Below are positions 20,370 through 30,911 of a stretch of DNA of 64,000 nt, in pieces. The position numbers and the translations under genes were made by a program. Position 1 is the first letter of the stretch. Every line of letters begins with the position of its first letter. Source of the stretch: Durusdinium trenchii (lineage: Eukaryota; Sar; Dinophyceae; Suessiales; Symbiodiniaceae). The stretch lies in assembly GCA_963970005.1 (NCBI GenBank), contig CAXAMN010001148.1, forward strand, positions 1 to 64,000. The letters are read 5' to 3'. The notes beneath the pieces are model-generated. The model did no database searches, had not been told where the DNA came from, and worked only from the letters and a program-made list of their open reading frames with translations.

Positions 20370-21531
20370 ATTGTGGGAAAAAGGGGCGGCTGCTGTGTTC
20401 TTTTGGTTATCAGCCGTATCGCTTTGCGATCGGTTGTTGGCCGTCGTTGCAGCCATCGCATCTTCCTCTGGTTCACGTCGTCCGACTGAACCCGCTGGTC
20501 CGCCCCCGCCTGAAGGGGGTTATTCCGATCCGGAGCATCCCGAGTACGAGGAGCTCCACAAGCTTCTGAGGTTCCCTCGCTCCGGAAAGAGCGGCCGAGC
20601 ACAGAAGAGGGCGTTCATTCGCCAGGGCGTGGCTGAGGGGCATTTTGCGTTGACACATCCGCATTTGCTGAACGGTGTTACGTCTTTTAACTTTTGCGCA
20701 CAGAGTCGGGTGACGATTGTTGAGGAGGTTCTTCAAACGTACAGAGCTCGATTCGAGGAGGCGCATAGGTTAGCTGCTTCGGCACTGCCACCTAGGCCTG
20801 AGCCTGCTGTTCCGGTACCGCCTACTGTGATTGGCCTTACGCCAAAGGCATTTGCAAAGGCACCGCCGTGGAGGCCAGAGCCAGTTCAGGTCTCGATTGT
20901 TCTGCCGGACACGGTGCATTTCCTTACCTTTGAGGCAGCGGAGAGTCGCTATACTCGTTGGGAGTCACAGGAAGTGCATTTGGGAGCAGTTGCAGACATT
21001 GGCCAGGTTAAGGTCCTTTTTGTTGATCACCATCAGGTTCTTGACAGGGATCACAGCGATACTTGCAGACAGACAGGTCGCGTGGGAGTTGAGAACATTG
21101 AGGCGGTCGAGAAGTTCAGACAGTTTGCATTGGATCACGAGCGTATTCCATTTGTTTTCGTTCTTTCTTTCATTGGGAGTTCGGGGCGCTATCAAGCGTG
21201 CAAGGACATTTGGAGCAACAGCGAAGGGATTCATCACTTGTTTGACGGGATCATTTGTACGTTCGAGCCGGACGGTCCGACAGGGAAGGCTGCAGTTATC
21301 TCGAGATTTGCCGAACGGTTGGGGGATCACTTGTCTTGTTGTTTGATCGACGACAACGCTGATATCCTATCTGAGTTGGAAGCCACTTTGGCCACCGACA
21401 GGGCAACAGGGATTCACATTAAGCTTTCACGGAAGAGGAGCTTGAACAGCGGATCTGCGTATCCATACGCCAATTGGTTGAGCGACGGCTGGACGAAGGA
21501 GGCAGTTGAGAATTTCATTGCAGCCGAGTAG
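20356..21531 (+). CDS. HAD-like hydrolase-fold protein upstream of the copia-like polyprotein
   Basis: 391 residues. A hydrophobic N terminus (about 11-36) could be a signal or membrane segment, followed by a Pro-rich linker. The region about 215-345 resembles a haloacid-dehalogenase fold: motif I LFVDHHQVLD (Asp224 as nucleophile, but the usual second Asp is His226), motif II Ser271 in VFVLSFIGSS, motif III Lys311 in PTGKAAV, motif IV IDDNAD (Asp332/333). Order and spacing fit HAD phosphatases; the altered motif I suggests weak or lost activity. It ends 27 bases before the polyprotein ATG in the same frame, with a TAG at 21529 and a TGA at 21547 between, so simple readthrough is unlikely. 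It may be an accessory ORF of the element or a retroposed host mRNA. Confidence 0.6.
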   Translation: MFGSRLWEKGAAAVFFWLSAVSLCDRLLAVVAAIASSSGSRRPTEPAGPPPPEGGYSDPEHPEYEELHKLLRFPRSGKSGRAQKRAFIRQGVAEGHFALTHPHLLNGVTSFNFCAQSRVTIVEEVLQTYRARFEEAHRLAASALPPRPEPAVPVPPTVIGLTPKAFAKAPPWRPEPVQVSIVLPDTVHFLTFEAAESRYTRWESQEVHLGAVADIGQVKVLFVDHHQVLDRDHSDTCRQTGRVGVENIEAVEKFRQFALDHERIPFVFVLSFIGSSGRYQACKDIWSNSEGIHHLFDGIICTFEPDGPTGKAAVISRFAERLGDHLSCCLIDDNADILSELEATLATDRATGIHIKLSRKRSLNSGSAYPYANWLSDGWTKEAVENFIAAE

Positions 21532-21558
21532 ACGTCGTTTGATCTTTGAAAAGAAGCG

Positions 21559-24500
21559 ATGGAGGGATCAGGAGGAAGTGCGCATGGTTCACCGGAGAGT
21601 GAACAGATTGTCATGTTTGGGGAAGCCATTGCAACTCCTATCCAAGATACGAGTTTGTCATCCCTGACAGAAACATCTCACTCATCGATGGTTCAAAGTA
21701 ATCAAGGAAACCCAACAGCAAGGACGGGTGTTGAATACCAACAACCGACCATCGGTCATATTGATGCAAGACAGCTTGTGTTCGAAAGCAACCAGTCGTC
21801 TCATTTCACAGATGCCAGATCAGTCAATCTTTTGGATTTGAACCCTCTGGTCGTAGCTCAGGCTCACCAGGTCGTGTCCGAAGTGCAGGGTCAAGCCATT
21901 CAATACGCCTCTGAAGTTGAAGCTAATGCGAGGAACCAGACTGCTCAGTACGTCCAAGCAATGGAGAGTCAGTTTAGGAACCAAGCCCTTCAGCAGATCC
22001 AGGGTATTGAATCTAATGCTCAAGCCCAAATCCAGAGTCAAGTTCAATCCATTGAAAACCAAGCCAGGTCTCAAATCCAGGCGGTAGAATCCACTGCCAG
22101 GAGCATGGTCCAGCAGTCTCAAGAAGAAGCCCATGAACTGGTCCGTCAAACCCAAGGTCAAGCTACCCGTTTGATGAATCAGTCTCATCAAGAGGTTGCT
22201 AATTACCAGAACCAGATTGAGCAATTGAAGGCTTTAGTGATTGATCGCACAAACCAGGTGGTTGAAGTGACCGGTGCATTGAACCAAAGGGAGAAAGCAC
22301 TAGAGTCCACCACTAGGCAGATGAATGAAATGAGGGGTCAAATGGAAGCAACGATGAGGAGGATCAAGGATCAAGATGAAAGGTTGCAGTCCCTTGCAAA
22401 GAGTGGTACTCCAGGGGCACCAAGCACCATCCATCCTTGTAGTCCGCCGCCAAAGGCAACCTCATTCGTTGATAGGAAACCTGAAAGTGTTGGTCAGCCG
22501 AGTCCATCTAGGAAAGTTCATGGAATGGGTGAATTGGTTCCGGTGGTGCATAGTATTGCAACTCCTAAATCCTACCATCCTGGCACGGTCGCATTCCAGG
22601 GTCCACCAATGCAAGATTCGCGGGTCGCGTTGCCTTCGTTTGCATTGACGCCCATTGCCACAGGAACCAATGGTGAAGAGCTGCATTTGGCACCTTCACC
22701 AACTCAGTCCGCTTGTGCAGGAGAGATACCAAAGGCAAATCCAATGTTGCCTCCTGCTGCCTTGCTAAATGATCAGATCGGACTTCAAATCCAAAGTGAC
22801 CAAAACACTGCTTTGCAAATGCAAGTGCATCAGTTGACCATTCAAACGCAGCAATTGATTGGTGGGTTGACGGCAAACCCTGTGCAATCGGGCAATCAGC
22901 CATCATCGAACCGATCAAGAGACCGCCACAAAGTCCCCGGATCGCCGCCAGGAAGTGGTTCTTCATCCTCTTCAAGTGACTCGAAAGGAAAGGGTTCAAA
23001 CAGAAACCCTGGAGGGGGCGGAGACTCACCACCAAAATCCCCAAGTGGAGATGGCTCATCAAGCGATTCGGAGGACCCCTACAAACGAGAGAAACGACTA
23101 ATGCGTATCAAACAGTATGACTATCTAAAGATTCCTGCTTTGCCTCAAGACGCAGCAAAATGCCGGAGTTTCCGAAACGCAGTGTTCAGTGGGGTTTGCA
23201 AGTTTGCCAAGAATGATGAAAGCGTCGTGTTCCGTTGGATCAATCGTTGCAACATCTCGGAAGATGGTAAAGAGTTCAACAATGCAAAGGACTTCCCCAT
23301 CTTGGATCGAATCCTAGGCGCCAAATTGCTAGAAGCAGCAAAAGGGACAAAATTCGCCTTGGAGTTTCAGACCCACCAAGAGAGATGTCAAACGCATGAT
23401 CAACAACCGAAAGGTCGCAAGTTGTTGTGGTTGATCTTCCAAAAGTTTCGACTCGATCGCGACCGCGGAACGGCACTTAGTCAGCACCACCTTGTGTCCT
23501 TGAAGATGAACGGTAGTGATATCAAGGCACTTGAAGACTTTCGACAGCGATATGACTTTTGCGTAGGCGCTCTTGAACCTAGTGAGATGCCAGCTGAAAC
23601 GTCGCTGAGGTCGTTGTTGTTTGAAAGCCTCAAGAATCACCCCAAAATGGCACTTGCAATTGACAAGTTTCGGGAAGCAAACACTGGTAGCTACAAGCGA
23701 ACCAGCCGTTGGTTGTACAGCAAGATGTGTGAAGCCATTGATATATCCCAAATGGATTTGAACACAACATCAATGGACAAAGCTCTCACCTCAGCAGGTT
23801 TAGATCCAAAGGTTGGAGGGGCACAAGCAGAAGCAAAAGACAAGAAGAAGAAAGATGAAAAGACAAAGAAAGAGAAAGAAAAGAAGCCAGAGCAAGACAC
23901 AAAGGTCAAGAAAGAGGACAAGCCCAAGGCATCAAAGAAGGTTGATGAAGACAAGAATGTTGATGCAGCATTTGCCCAGAAAGGAAAAGGGAAAGCGAAA
24001 GATGGCAAAGGCAAGAACAAGGAGGACAAGCCACCGCTGACCAAGGAGCAGAAAGCAAAACTGCCATGCATGTACTTCGCATACGATTCATGCACTCGCG
24101 GGAAGGATTGTGAATTCCTCCATGACAAAGGGAACTTGTACAAAGGCCCGAAACCTCGTTTGAAGTCTGGTACTGGTGCTAGTTCTTCAAGTCATGCCGG
24201 AGCCGCTTCCGTAGCTGCTGCAACTGCATTCGCGTCGATCCCGTCAGCCGAAGCCGCTTTGAAAGAAGCAAAGAAGGTTTGCAGAAAGGTCACTCGGAGT
24301 TCCTTGAGAGTCCCTTGTGTCCAGTTGTTGGCCAAAGCCGTGACTACGATCATGACCGCCATCACACGCTGCAATCCGATGTCCCAGATTGATCACTCAA
24401 GTGTCCCTGCATTGGCGTCACATCCATGTCAAATGGAATTCCTCATGGATTCAGGTGCAGGAAGGAATTTGTTGTCGAAAGACTCGATGCCCGATGATTG

Positions 24501-27462
24501 GAGAGGCTTCATCATCGACCCGCCGGAAAACCTGATCTTTAGAACGGGAGGTGGGGAGAGGAAAACCACAAAAGACATAGAACTCCAAGGGCAAGTGAGC
24601 GGTCTCAACACTTTCTACACTTTGGATTCATGTCCCCATGCATTGTCTTTGGGAATTCAAGTAAACCACCACAAACGAGGGTTTGTTTGGCTGCCAGACG
24701 AATTGCCCTACATGATCAAGGCGGATCGTCTTGGTGATCTCAAGCACTTTTGCCCTGAGTCGGCAAAGATTCACATGGAAGTTCGTGAGAATGTTCCGAT
24801 CATTCATGAATGGGTAGGTGCAGCACCAGCAGATTTGGAAGCCAGTCCAGGTCCTGTCGCCTTTGATTCAGACACGGAACCAATTGGAGGTCCGAGTTCA
24901 GGATCGAGAGATCGACCGGCAAGAGCTCCTATTCCGGAGCCAGAACCTCGTGTTGAAGCACCAGTAGATTTGCCCAAAGTTAGTCATAAAGTGTTGAAAG
25001 AGAAACCAGAAACTCTTCCTCATTTTGGTGATGAACTCATGCTGTGTGATGAACCAAAAGCGGAACCCTTGGATGCCCCTTTAGATGAAGAAGATGAAGA
25101 GGCCAACCCTTGGACCCCATCACTCCGTGAACGCCTTGAAGAGGAAGCCAAAAGTGAAACTCATCAACTTTGTCACTTCCCCAAAAACCGCTACTGTTCG
25201 ATTTGTCAGAGAGCAAAGATGACAGGTCGGGTTCATCGGTCAAGGGGGGCACCGGGCGAGGATGAAATTCCTCCGCTCCACTATGGCCACATGATGAGAG
25301 CAGACCACATTATTTTGGGGGCAGATTTAACCAAAGGTGCTGGTGGTGAGCAAGCATGCCTTGTTTGTTTCGATGAATTCTCAGGTTGCATTGGAGCTTA
25401 CTCCATGACCTCAAGAGACACTGACTCGAACATCCTGTGCCTTCAGAAGTTTGCTGGAACCAGAGCTTCCCCTAGGTCTTCTTGCCTTGTGAAAACTGAC
25501 TGTGCTCAAGAATTGACCAAAGCTGTTGAACATTTGGGCTGGTTGAGTGAACCAGGGATTGAGAATGACCCGTATCACAATGCAAAGTTGGAAAGCTTGA
25601 TCCGAAGGATCAAAGAAGGCACACGTGCGATCCATCTCAAGTCAGGTTTGCCGCACGCCTTTTGGCCGAGGAGCATCGAGTATTTTGTTGTAGCGCATGC
25701 AATCACACATCCATGTCCTGTGCATCCGAATGAGACTCCTGAGTCCAAAGCGTTGAAGGAAGGGAAGACCTGTTATGAAGTTGCTTCAGGTAATGTTTTT
25801 GATGGGTACCGGATTCCTTTTGGTGCATTAGTTTGGTACAAACCACCCAAGCATAGAGAACTTCCTGCCTTTGACCCAAGGACTTTTCCTGGCATCTTTT
25901 GTGGATGGCGAATCGACAACGGGTATAAGTTCAGAGGTGTGCATTTGGTTTTGGATTATGAAGCTGTTCGCACCAACAAGAAAGGTTGTGAGAAACCAAT
26001 CCAAGTGTATACTAGTGAGCTTGTGAAACCAGAAGTGTTCATCTTTCCTTTGGAAGAGGCTGCAAATTCACAGCTGGCATTGTTTAAAGCAGATCGGGAG
26101 TTGCTGAGCATTGATCCCAGAGAGTCGTTGCCCTTTGGAGAGGATCCTCCTGAGCCAGCCAAACGTAAACGCAGACCTTATGTAACATTGGAGAGATGCA
26201 TTAGGTTCGGGAAGACAGTAGGTTGCAAAGGTTGCGACAGAATCGCAGAAGGCGTGAGGCACAGCGATGAATGCCACGCAAGGATTGGCAAACTCTTGGA
26301 AGACGAGAGACTAGCCAAAGAGTCAGATTCGAAGAAAGACAAAGAGAAATCAGAAGAAGCTGTGGACATTTCGATGCACACCTTGAAGGACAAGTGTAGC
26401 CGCCAAAAATTCAGAGAAAATCCCATTGTCCTGCCTGAAGGCCAGGAGAGCAAGCTGCAGGCTTCTCTCGTGGATTGCTGTAATGCTGAGGCACTGAATG
26501 ACTATTGGGACTTTGATGAGGCCAAAGCTGCATGGAAGAGAATCCATGTCCGTCCGAGGAAGCGTTTGTTCACACCGCTTGGAAATGACTGTCCTTTTGA
26601 TTCGTTCGAAGTGACAACAGAACGTCAAACTGTTTGGACTTGTAGAAACAAGACTTCACTGTTTGCAGATGATTGGCAATCCATGTCACCGAATAGGCGC
26701 ATTTGTTCAAGAAGTTGGGTAGGATGCACATACTTCTTCCCAAAGGAGAAACCTGGAAATGTGAAAGCAAGAATCATGACCATGACTAGCAGTGTTGAGA
26801 AAGAACCTCTTCGAGGACTTGATGCTGTCACGTCGATCCTTGGTTTAACTCCGGTCCCTGCAGAAGTCAAAAACGTTCAGACATTGAAGCCACCCCGTGA
26901 AAGGAGGATTAGGTCCGGCAAAAGCCATGCAATGTTTGAATTCTGCTGCAGCAAAGACTCGAAACTAGGAGATATTAATGAATCAAGGGGGGTCCCACAT
27001 TTTAGGTTGCATCGGGAACAAACCAACTTGGAAAATGAAGAAGACATCAAGAGCCTTTTGTCGTTGGTAGACGTGTTCAAGGGGGCTGACCTTTGGGGAA
27101 GCATTCCATGTAGTTCGTGGAGTCCTTGGCAGAAAATGTGTCTGCATCGATATGGTTCATCCTACGCAAAGAAATTGAAAGCCAAGAGAAAGACAAGCAA
27201 GAAACTCTTAGCTAACTACATAAAGGTTGCCGAGAGAATTCTCCAGAACGGAGGACATGTTGCTTTCGAATGGCCCAAACATTGCGAAGGTTGGATGTTG
27301 ACCGAGCTTTTGCAGTTTGTCAAGAAACATGATTTGTATGAGACATGCTGTGATGGCTGTGCCTTTGGTTTGAAAGACAGTAAAGGAGAGCCACATCTGA
27401 AGACATGGAGAGTCGTAACCTCATCAAGAAAGTTGGCAAAGAATGTCCATATAAACCACTGA
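21559..27462 (+). CDS. Gag-protease-integrase polyprotein with C-terminal methyltransferase-like domain
   Basis: 1967 residues from the ATG at 21559. In order: a Gln-rich coiled coil (about 95-285); low-complexity linker; Gag-like helical region (505-745); a Lys-rich stretch; a CCCH zinc finger (Cys837-x7-Cys845-x5-Cys851-x3-His855) where a CCHC knuckle is usual; an aspartic protease motif FLMDSGAG (Asp964); an integrase zinc site (His1202, His1206, Cys1213, Cys1216); integrase core Asp1249, Asp1314, Glu1345; a Cys/His cluster GCKGCDR (about 1555-1573); and a terminal domain (about 1788-1960) with MFEFCC, GSIPCSSWSPW (Cys1851) and HVAFEWPKH. The last resembles motifs I, IV and VI of C5-methyltransferases in degenerate form. 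Reverse transcriptase and RNase H are absent, so it cannot copy itself. The frame has no break. Confidence 0.8.
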   Translation: MEGSGGSAHGSPESEQIVMFGEAIATPIQDTSLSSLTETSHSSMVQSNQGNPTARTGVEYQQPTIGHIDARQLVFESNQSSHFTDARSVNLLDLNPLVVAQAHQVVSEVQGQAIQYASEVEANARNQTAQYVQAMESQFRNQALQQIQGIESNAQAQIQSQVQSIENQARSQIQAVESTARSMVQQSQEEAHELVRQTQGQATRLMNQSHQEVANYQNQIEQLKALVIDRTNQVVEVTGALNQREKALESTTRQMNEMRGQMEATMRRIKDQDERLQSLAKSGTPGAPSTIHPCSPPPKATSFVDRKPESVGQPSPSRKVHGMGELVPVVHSIATPKSYHPGTVAFQGPPMQDSRVALPSFALTPIATGTNGEELHLAPSPTQSACAGEIPKANPMLPPAALLNDQIGLQIQSDQNTALQMQVHQLTIQTQQLIGGLTANPVQSGNQPSSNRSRDRHKVPGSPPGSGSSSSSSDSKGKGSNRNPGGGGDSPPKSPSGDGSSSDSEDPYKREKRLMRIKQYDYLKIPALPQDAAKCRSFRNAVFSGVCKFAKNDESVVFRWINRCNISEDGKEFNNAKDFPILDRILGAKLLEAAKGTKFALEFQTHQERCQTHDQQPKGRKLLWLIFQKFRLDRDRGTALSQHHLVSLKMNGSDIKALEDFRQRYDFCVGALEPSEMPAETSLRSLLFESLKNHPKMALAIDKFREANTGSYKRTSRWLYSKMCEAIDISQMDLNTTSMDKALTSAGLDPKVGGAQAEAKDKKKKDEKTKKEKEKKPEQDTKVKKEDKPKASKKVDEDKNVDAAFAQKGKGKAKDGKGKNKEDKPPLTKEQKAKLPCMYFAYDSCTRGKDCEFLHDKGNLYKGPKPRLKSGTGASSSSHAGAASVAAATAFASIPSAEAALKEAKKVCRKVTRSSLRVPCVQLLAKAVTTIMTAITRCNPMSQIDHSSVPALASHPCQMEFLMDSGAGRNLLSKDSMPDDWRGFIIDPPENLIFRTGGGERKTTKDIELQGQVSGLNTFYTLDSCPHALSLGIQVNHHKRGFVWLPDELPYMIKADRLGDLKHFCPESAKIHMEVRENVPIIHEWVGAAPADLEASPGPVAFDSDTEPIGGPSSGSRDRPARAPIPEPEPRVEAPVDLPKVSHKVLKEKPETLPHFGDELMLCDEPKAEPLDAPLDEEDEEANPWTPSLRERLEEEAKSETHQLCHFPKNRYCSICQRAKMTGRVHRSRGAPGEDEIPPLHYGHMMRADHIILGADLTKGAGGEQACLVCFDEFSGCIGAYSMTSRDTDSNILCLQKFAGTRASPRSSCLVKTDCAQELTKAVEHLGWLSEPGIENDPYHNAKLESLIRRIKEGTRAIHLKSGLPHAFWPRSIEYFVVAHAITHPCPVHPNETPESKALKEGKTCYEVASGNVFDGYRIPFGALVWYKPPKHRELPAFDPRTFPGIFCGWRIDNGYKFRGVHLVLDYEAVRTNKKGCEKPIQVYTSELVKPEVFIFPLEEAANSQLALFKADRELLSIDPRESLPFGEDPPEPAKRKRRPYVTLERCIRFGKTVGCKGCDRIAEGVRHSDECHARIGKLLEDERLAKESDSKKDKEKSEEAVDISMHTLKDKCSRQKFRENPIVLPEGQESKLQASLVDCCNAEALNDYWDFDEAKAAWKRIHVRPRKRLFTPLGNDCPFDSFEVTTERQTVWTCRNKTSLFADDWQSMSPNRRICSRSWVGCTYFFPKEKPGNVKARIMTMTSSVEKEPLRGLDAVTSILGLTPVPAEVKNVQTLKPPRERRIRSGKSHAMFEFCCSKDSKLGDINESRGVPHFRLHREQTNLENEEDIKSLLSLVDVFKGADLWGSIPCSSWSPWQKMCLHRYGSSYAKKLKAKRKTSKKLLANYIKVAERILQNGGHVAFEWPKHCEGWMLTELLQFVKKHDLYETCCDGCAFGLKDSKGEPHLKTWRVVTSSRKLAKNVHINH

Positions 27463-28428
27463 CACTGGGGATTACGCCATCTACTGTTAAAACCACTCTC
27501 CAGGAGCAGCGCGGTGCATGCTGCGCCCATGAGCCAAAGTCTGCTCAGCCTAGCGGAGCAGAGGTTGCCGGGTGGTGAACGGGTGGTGAACGGAGGATGT
27601 TTGCGGGGTGGGCGAAGCGGCGTGTTTCTGCTAGCCACACTCCATGAACCCATGGGTTGATAGATTTGTAATGATATTATATATGCTATGCGTTTGTTGG
27701 TCATGTGAATGTTTACCTTTACCTGAACATGAGAACTCTGACCCCTGAAAACCAGACCACGAACCGGACTATCATGGCTGAGTGGATGCGAAAGAAAACC
27801 ATCATATATTGTATTATACTGGGTGAGTGCAGAACAGCGTTTGTTCGGTCACAATGTCAGGATGCTGCCGACGCACCTGCAAAAGCAGCTGCAGATGAAA
27901 GTGACGCTGGGTCTTTCACGAAGTTGACGCACGCAGCAGAAGCGTTTGCATCACATGCTGCGTCACAAGCTGCTGGCCTCTTCTCCTACCACAAAGTCGA
28001 GGAAGAGAAGACTCAGGACTCTTCTGTCTTCTTTATTGTTGACACAAATTGGCAAAGTTTGTGTCCAGTCCCTTGCTTCCCAGAGTTGTTTGACACCTGT
28101 GCGTTTTAAGAGTACATGTTTCATCCAGTAACTGTGCTGGGTGATTGTATTGTCTCAAGCCACGTACTGATATAACTCACTATAGCAGGGAATAACTGAA
28201 GATATATCATAGGATGTGGCCCGTACTATCATCACAGAGAATCAGGGATACCATGTTGGATGGGACCGCCTTCATCTCAACAATAAGAGTCTTAATAGCA
28301 AGATTAGAAGATTAATGAAAAGAAGGTGGTCTTTTCCAACACAATTTCCCCAGCTGCATTCAATTTCCCCAGCTGCGCCAGCTGCGTTGCGTTCAACTGA
28401 CATCATTGTTTTCACACACGCACGCAAA
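27463..28428. other. Intergenic region, one weak ORF
   Basis: Apart from an Ala-rich frame (plus strand, about 27840-28109, ending at a TAA) that could be a small exon, there is nothing recognisable. No LTR or polypurine tract follows the polyprotein. Confidence 0.3.
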
Positions 28429-30895
28429 TCACTTCTTCACGTGTGGTTTGGCCACTTTCGAGCCAGACGATTTGGATGCCTTCGGCATTGCCTCTTTCTT
28501 TTTATGTTTTTTCCCACTGTCTTCAGATGCCTTTGGCACCTTCTCAGCAGGCTCCTTAGAAGTTTTCAACTTCTTTGAAGGCTGTGATTCTTCTTCAGCG
28601 GCCATGGGCGCCTCACTCTTCTTTGAAGATGTGCCCTTGACCTCCTTTGCTGGAGTCATGTCAGGTTGGCTTTTCACAAAGCCAGTCTCCGTTGTAAATT
28701 TTTCCACCACTGAGCGCACATCGTACTCACTAGGCCTCCGATGTTGAATGAATTCGAAAGAACTGTACGACCAACCCTGACTAAGTCTATTAAGTCTAGC
28801 ATAGTCTAGCCAAGTCTAACTTGTCAACTCAGAACCACAAACTCCGATCCGAAATCGATAATTAAACATAAGAAAACACGTCTTTTGAATAATATCACTG
28901 AGCGGCTCTGCTGCAGTCTCATCCGGCTGCATTTTCCGATGCACACGCCGCCCCCAGTCAATGACTGTCTGAAGGGCCGCATACTCAGTAAGCCCCTGCT
29001 TCTTGCCATGCCAATAGCTCGCGCGTGACCATGTGCGTGCCTCACCTAAGCAAAAACGGATAAATCAATTCAATCCAACTGTATTCCCCTCCTATGGGAC
29101 TCCCTGGGCAAGTTGTGGATGTTCAATCACCCAAGAATTTTCAGATTAAACACACAGGGGCCAACGCACTGAGACCAGGGAAAGGGTAATACCAAATCAA
29201 TGTCAATCTCAACATAAAGTAGCAGAGTCACCTGTCTCCAAATCTTTTCCTGTGTAGAAGCATTGGTATCGCTTCAATTGCGGATGCCGTGAAATCCGGC
29301 AAGCTGGGGTCGGAGGAATCAAATTTCGAAGCAACTTTGGTGTCTCATGTTGCTTCTCTCCTCTTGAGTCCTGCTGTCTCGCATTCTGTTCCCTTCTATC
29401 TATCAAAAGTTGTTCATCTTTGGCAACAGCGACCAGATCTGAAAATATGTGTTGGTCTTCTTTGTCAAGCCCATTGAAAGCGTGGAGGATTTCACGGCAG
29501 TGGGCTGACACCTTGGACTTCTGAAGATGGTTGCTATCACGGCCAACTATTGCCCGGGACATCTCCGCTTTCTCTGAGTCAGGTGCATCTGGGAAAAGGA
29601 ACCCAACAAAAGCATTGGCCCAGTCCTTCTTGATGAGCCTTCCATGCTTGCCGCTACCTGACTTCGGCAACTCAAATCTGTACCGCCCGTGGAGCTTCCG
29701 CAAATGGTCCAAAGTCAAGTAGATTCCAGCTTTCACAGCGGCCGGAATCAAAGATTGTGGCGCTCCAGTCACTGCCAGCACCACTCCATGGTCTTGCCTC
29801 AAAACCTTGGGGATTTCATATGGATGGAGGATCTCAACAGGCAAATGCATCCATCCGCGTTCCGTGGCATCATCAATTGCAGGCAACACGTGGTTGAACA
29901 TCCAATTCGGATAGTTTGATTGTGGATGTTTGTCGACAGTGAGGAAGACCTCAATCACAGGTTTCTTCATTTTGAGCTGACACCAAACAAACACGCATGC
30001 CAGACTTCAAAGTTCGAATCTTGATTGGGGTGTTGAACTGTCGGTTCTTCCTATAGAACTATTAGCCTATGGTTTAGTCGTTGGCAGGTGTTTTATTTCC
30101 GCCTAAGTCGTGACTATTTACTCAGGCTGAGTGGGTGACAATAAATAAACTAGAATCTGTCTAAGTCAGCGTCGTGTATAATCTCTTAAACGGGACCCTT
30201 AGTGACTGACCTAATTACGTCACGACCGCTGACAGATGATGACCGATGCACTGCAAACGTGCCTTGACCTTGCCGCCTTTCATGGCCGTTTTATTTGTTG
30301 CGACGCTGATCAGTTGTCCATGTCGACTTGGGAACAAGAGTTACCACTGCATTGCCGCTGCGTGTTTAGCATTTGATCAAACCAAGGCGCAGATCCGTTG
30401 CATTCATGCCTCATCATCTTGATTCCAAGAGCTGCACAGGTTCTGAAACCCAAAGATATCAGCACGTTGTCATTCACGGTGTTGACAAATACATGGTGCT
30501 TCATCAGGAAGATTCCTGTCTCAGTCAAAAGCTGCTTCGGAAGCGTGCCAAGAACAGCCGATACACAATAATAGATTATTCTCAAGTAAAGTAAATAGAG
30601 TAAATCGTAACATAGACAGATCGAATCGACTCGACCGACTGACACAGTGCTAATTTGATTGGACAGTACCGTGGCCTGCCCATGACATGGTCGCTGCAGA
30701 GAATTGGCTCCTCTCGTGCTGGAGGACCCACGCTGTAGCAGCGGCTGCACGTTGGTTAGAAAGGGTTCCAGCTTTTTTGATGTTGTCCTTCCCGTGCTTC
30801 ACTGTCTGAATGATCTTTTCCCTCAACTTAGAGGGGAGGTCGGACCCAGCGCTGGCGGAAATTCCGAGAGCTTTTGAAAACAGCTCGAACTCAGA
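28429..30895 (-). CDS. Spliced gene of unknown function with Lys-rich tail
   Basis: I infer at least five exons on the minus strand: about 30895-30665, about 30560-30370, 29976-29232, 29045 to about 28905, and about 28755-28429 (stop TGA at 28431-28429). The 29976 exon begins after TGTCAG. The intron 29231-29046 is GT-AG (186 bases) with ACAG|GTGACT and TTAG|GTGAGG, and it keeps the frame exactly (phase 1). The next junction lies in a repeated AGTGA, so its cut point is ambiguous. The protein is GC3-rich and shows no family I recognise. Its C terminus is Lys/Ser/Ala-rich, like linker-histone tails or nucleolar proteins, which suggests a nuclear or nucleic-acid-binding role (inference only). 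The 5' exons are not identified. Confidence 0.5.
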
Positions 30896-30911
30896 GCTTC
30901 TCGGATGATCA

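Larger units (their letters stand above)
20350..27462 (+). mobile_element. Copia-like retroelement or relic without LTRs or reverse transcriptase
   Basis: The unit runs from the SL relic to the end of the polyprotein. Gag, protease and integrase are present. I found no direct repeats of LTR size at either side (20109-20355 against 27463-27720), and no reverse transcriptase or RNase H. It could be a non-autonomous element, a domesticated gene or a retroposed transcript. The intact 1967-codon frame argues against old age. Confidence 0.55.

Noticed and set aside
21529-21558. Stop-codon readthrough between the HAD-like ORF and the polyprotein
   Set aside because: Although both are in the same frame, two stops (TAG and TGA) lie between them and the polyprotein has its own ATG.
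20109-27720. LTRs around the Gag-integrase polyprotein
   Set aside because: The flanks were compared for direct repeats; only a trivial TAAAACCAC match was found.
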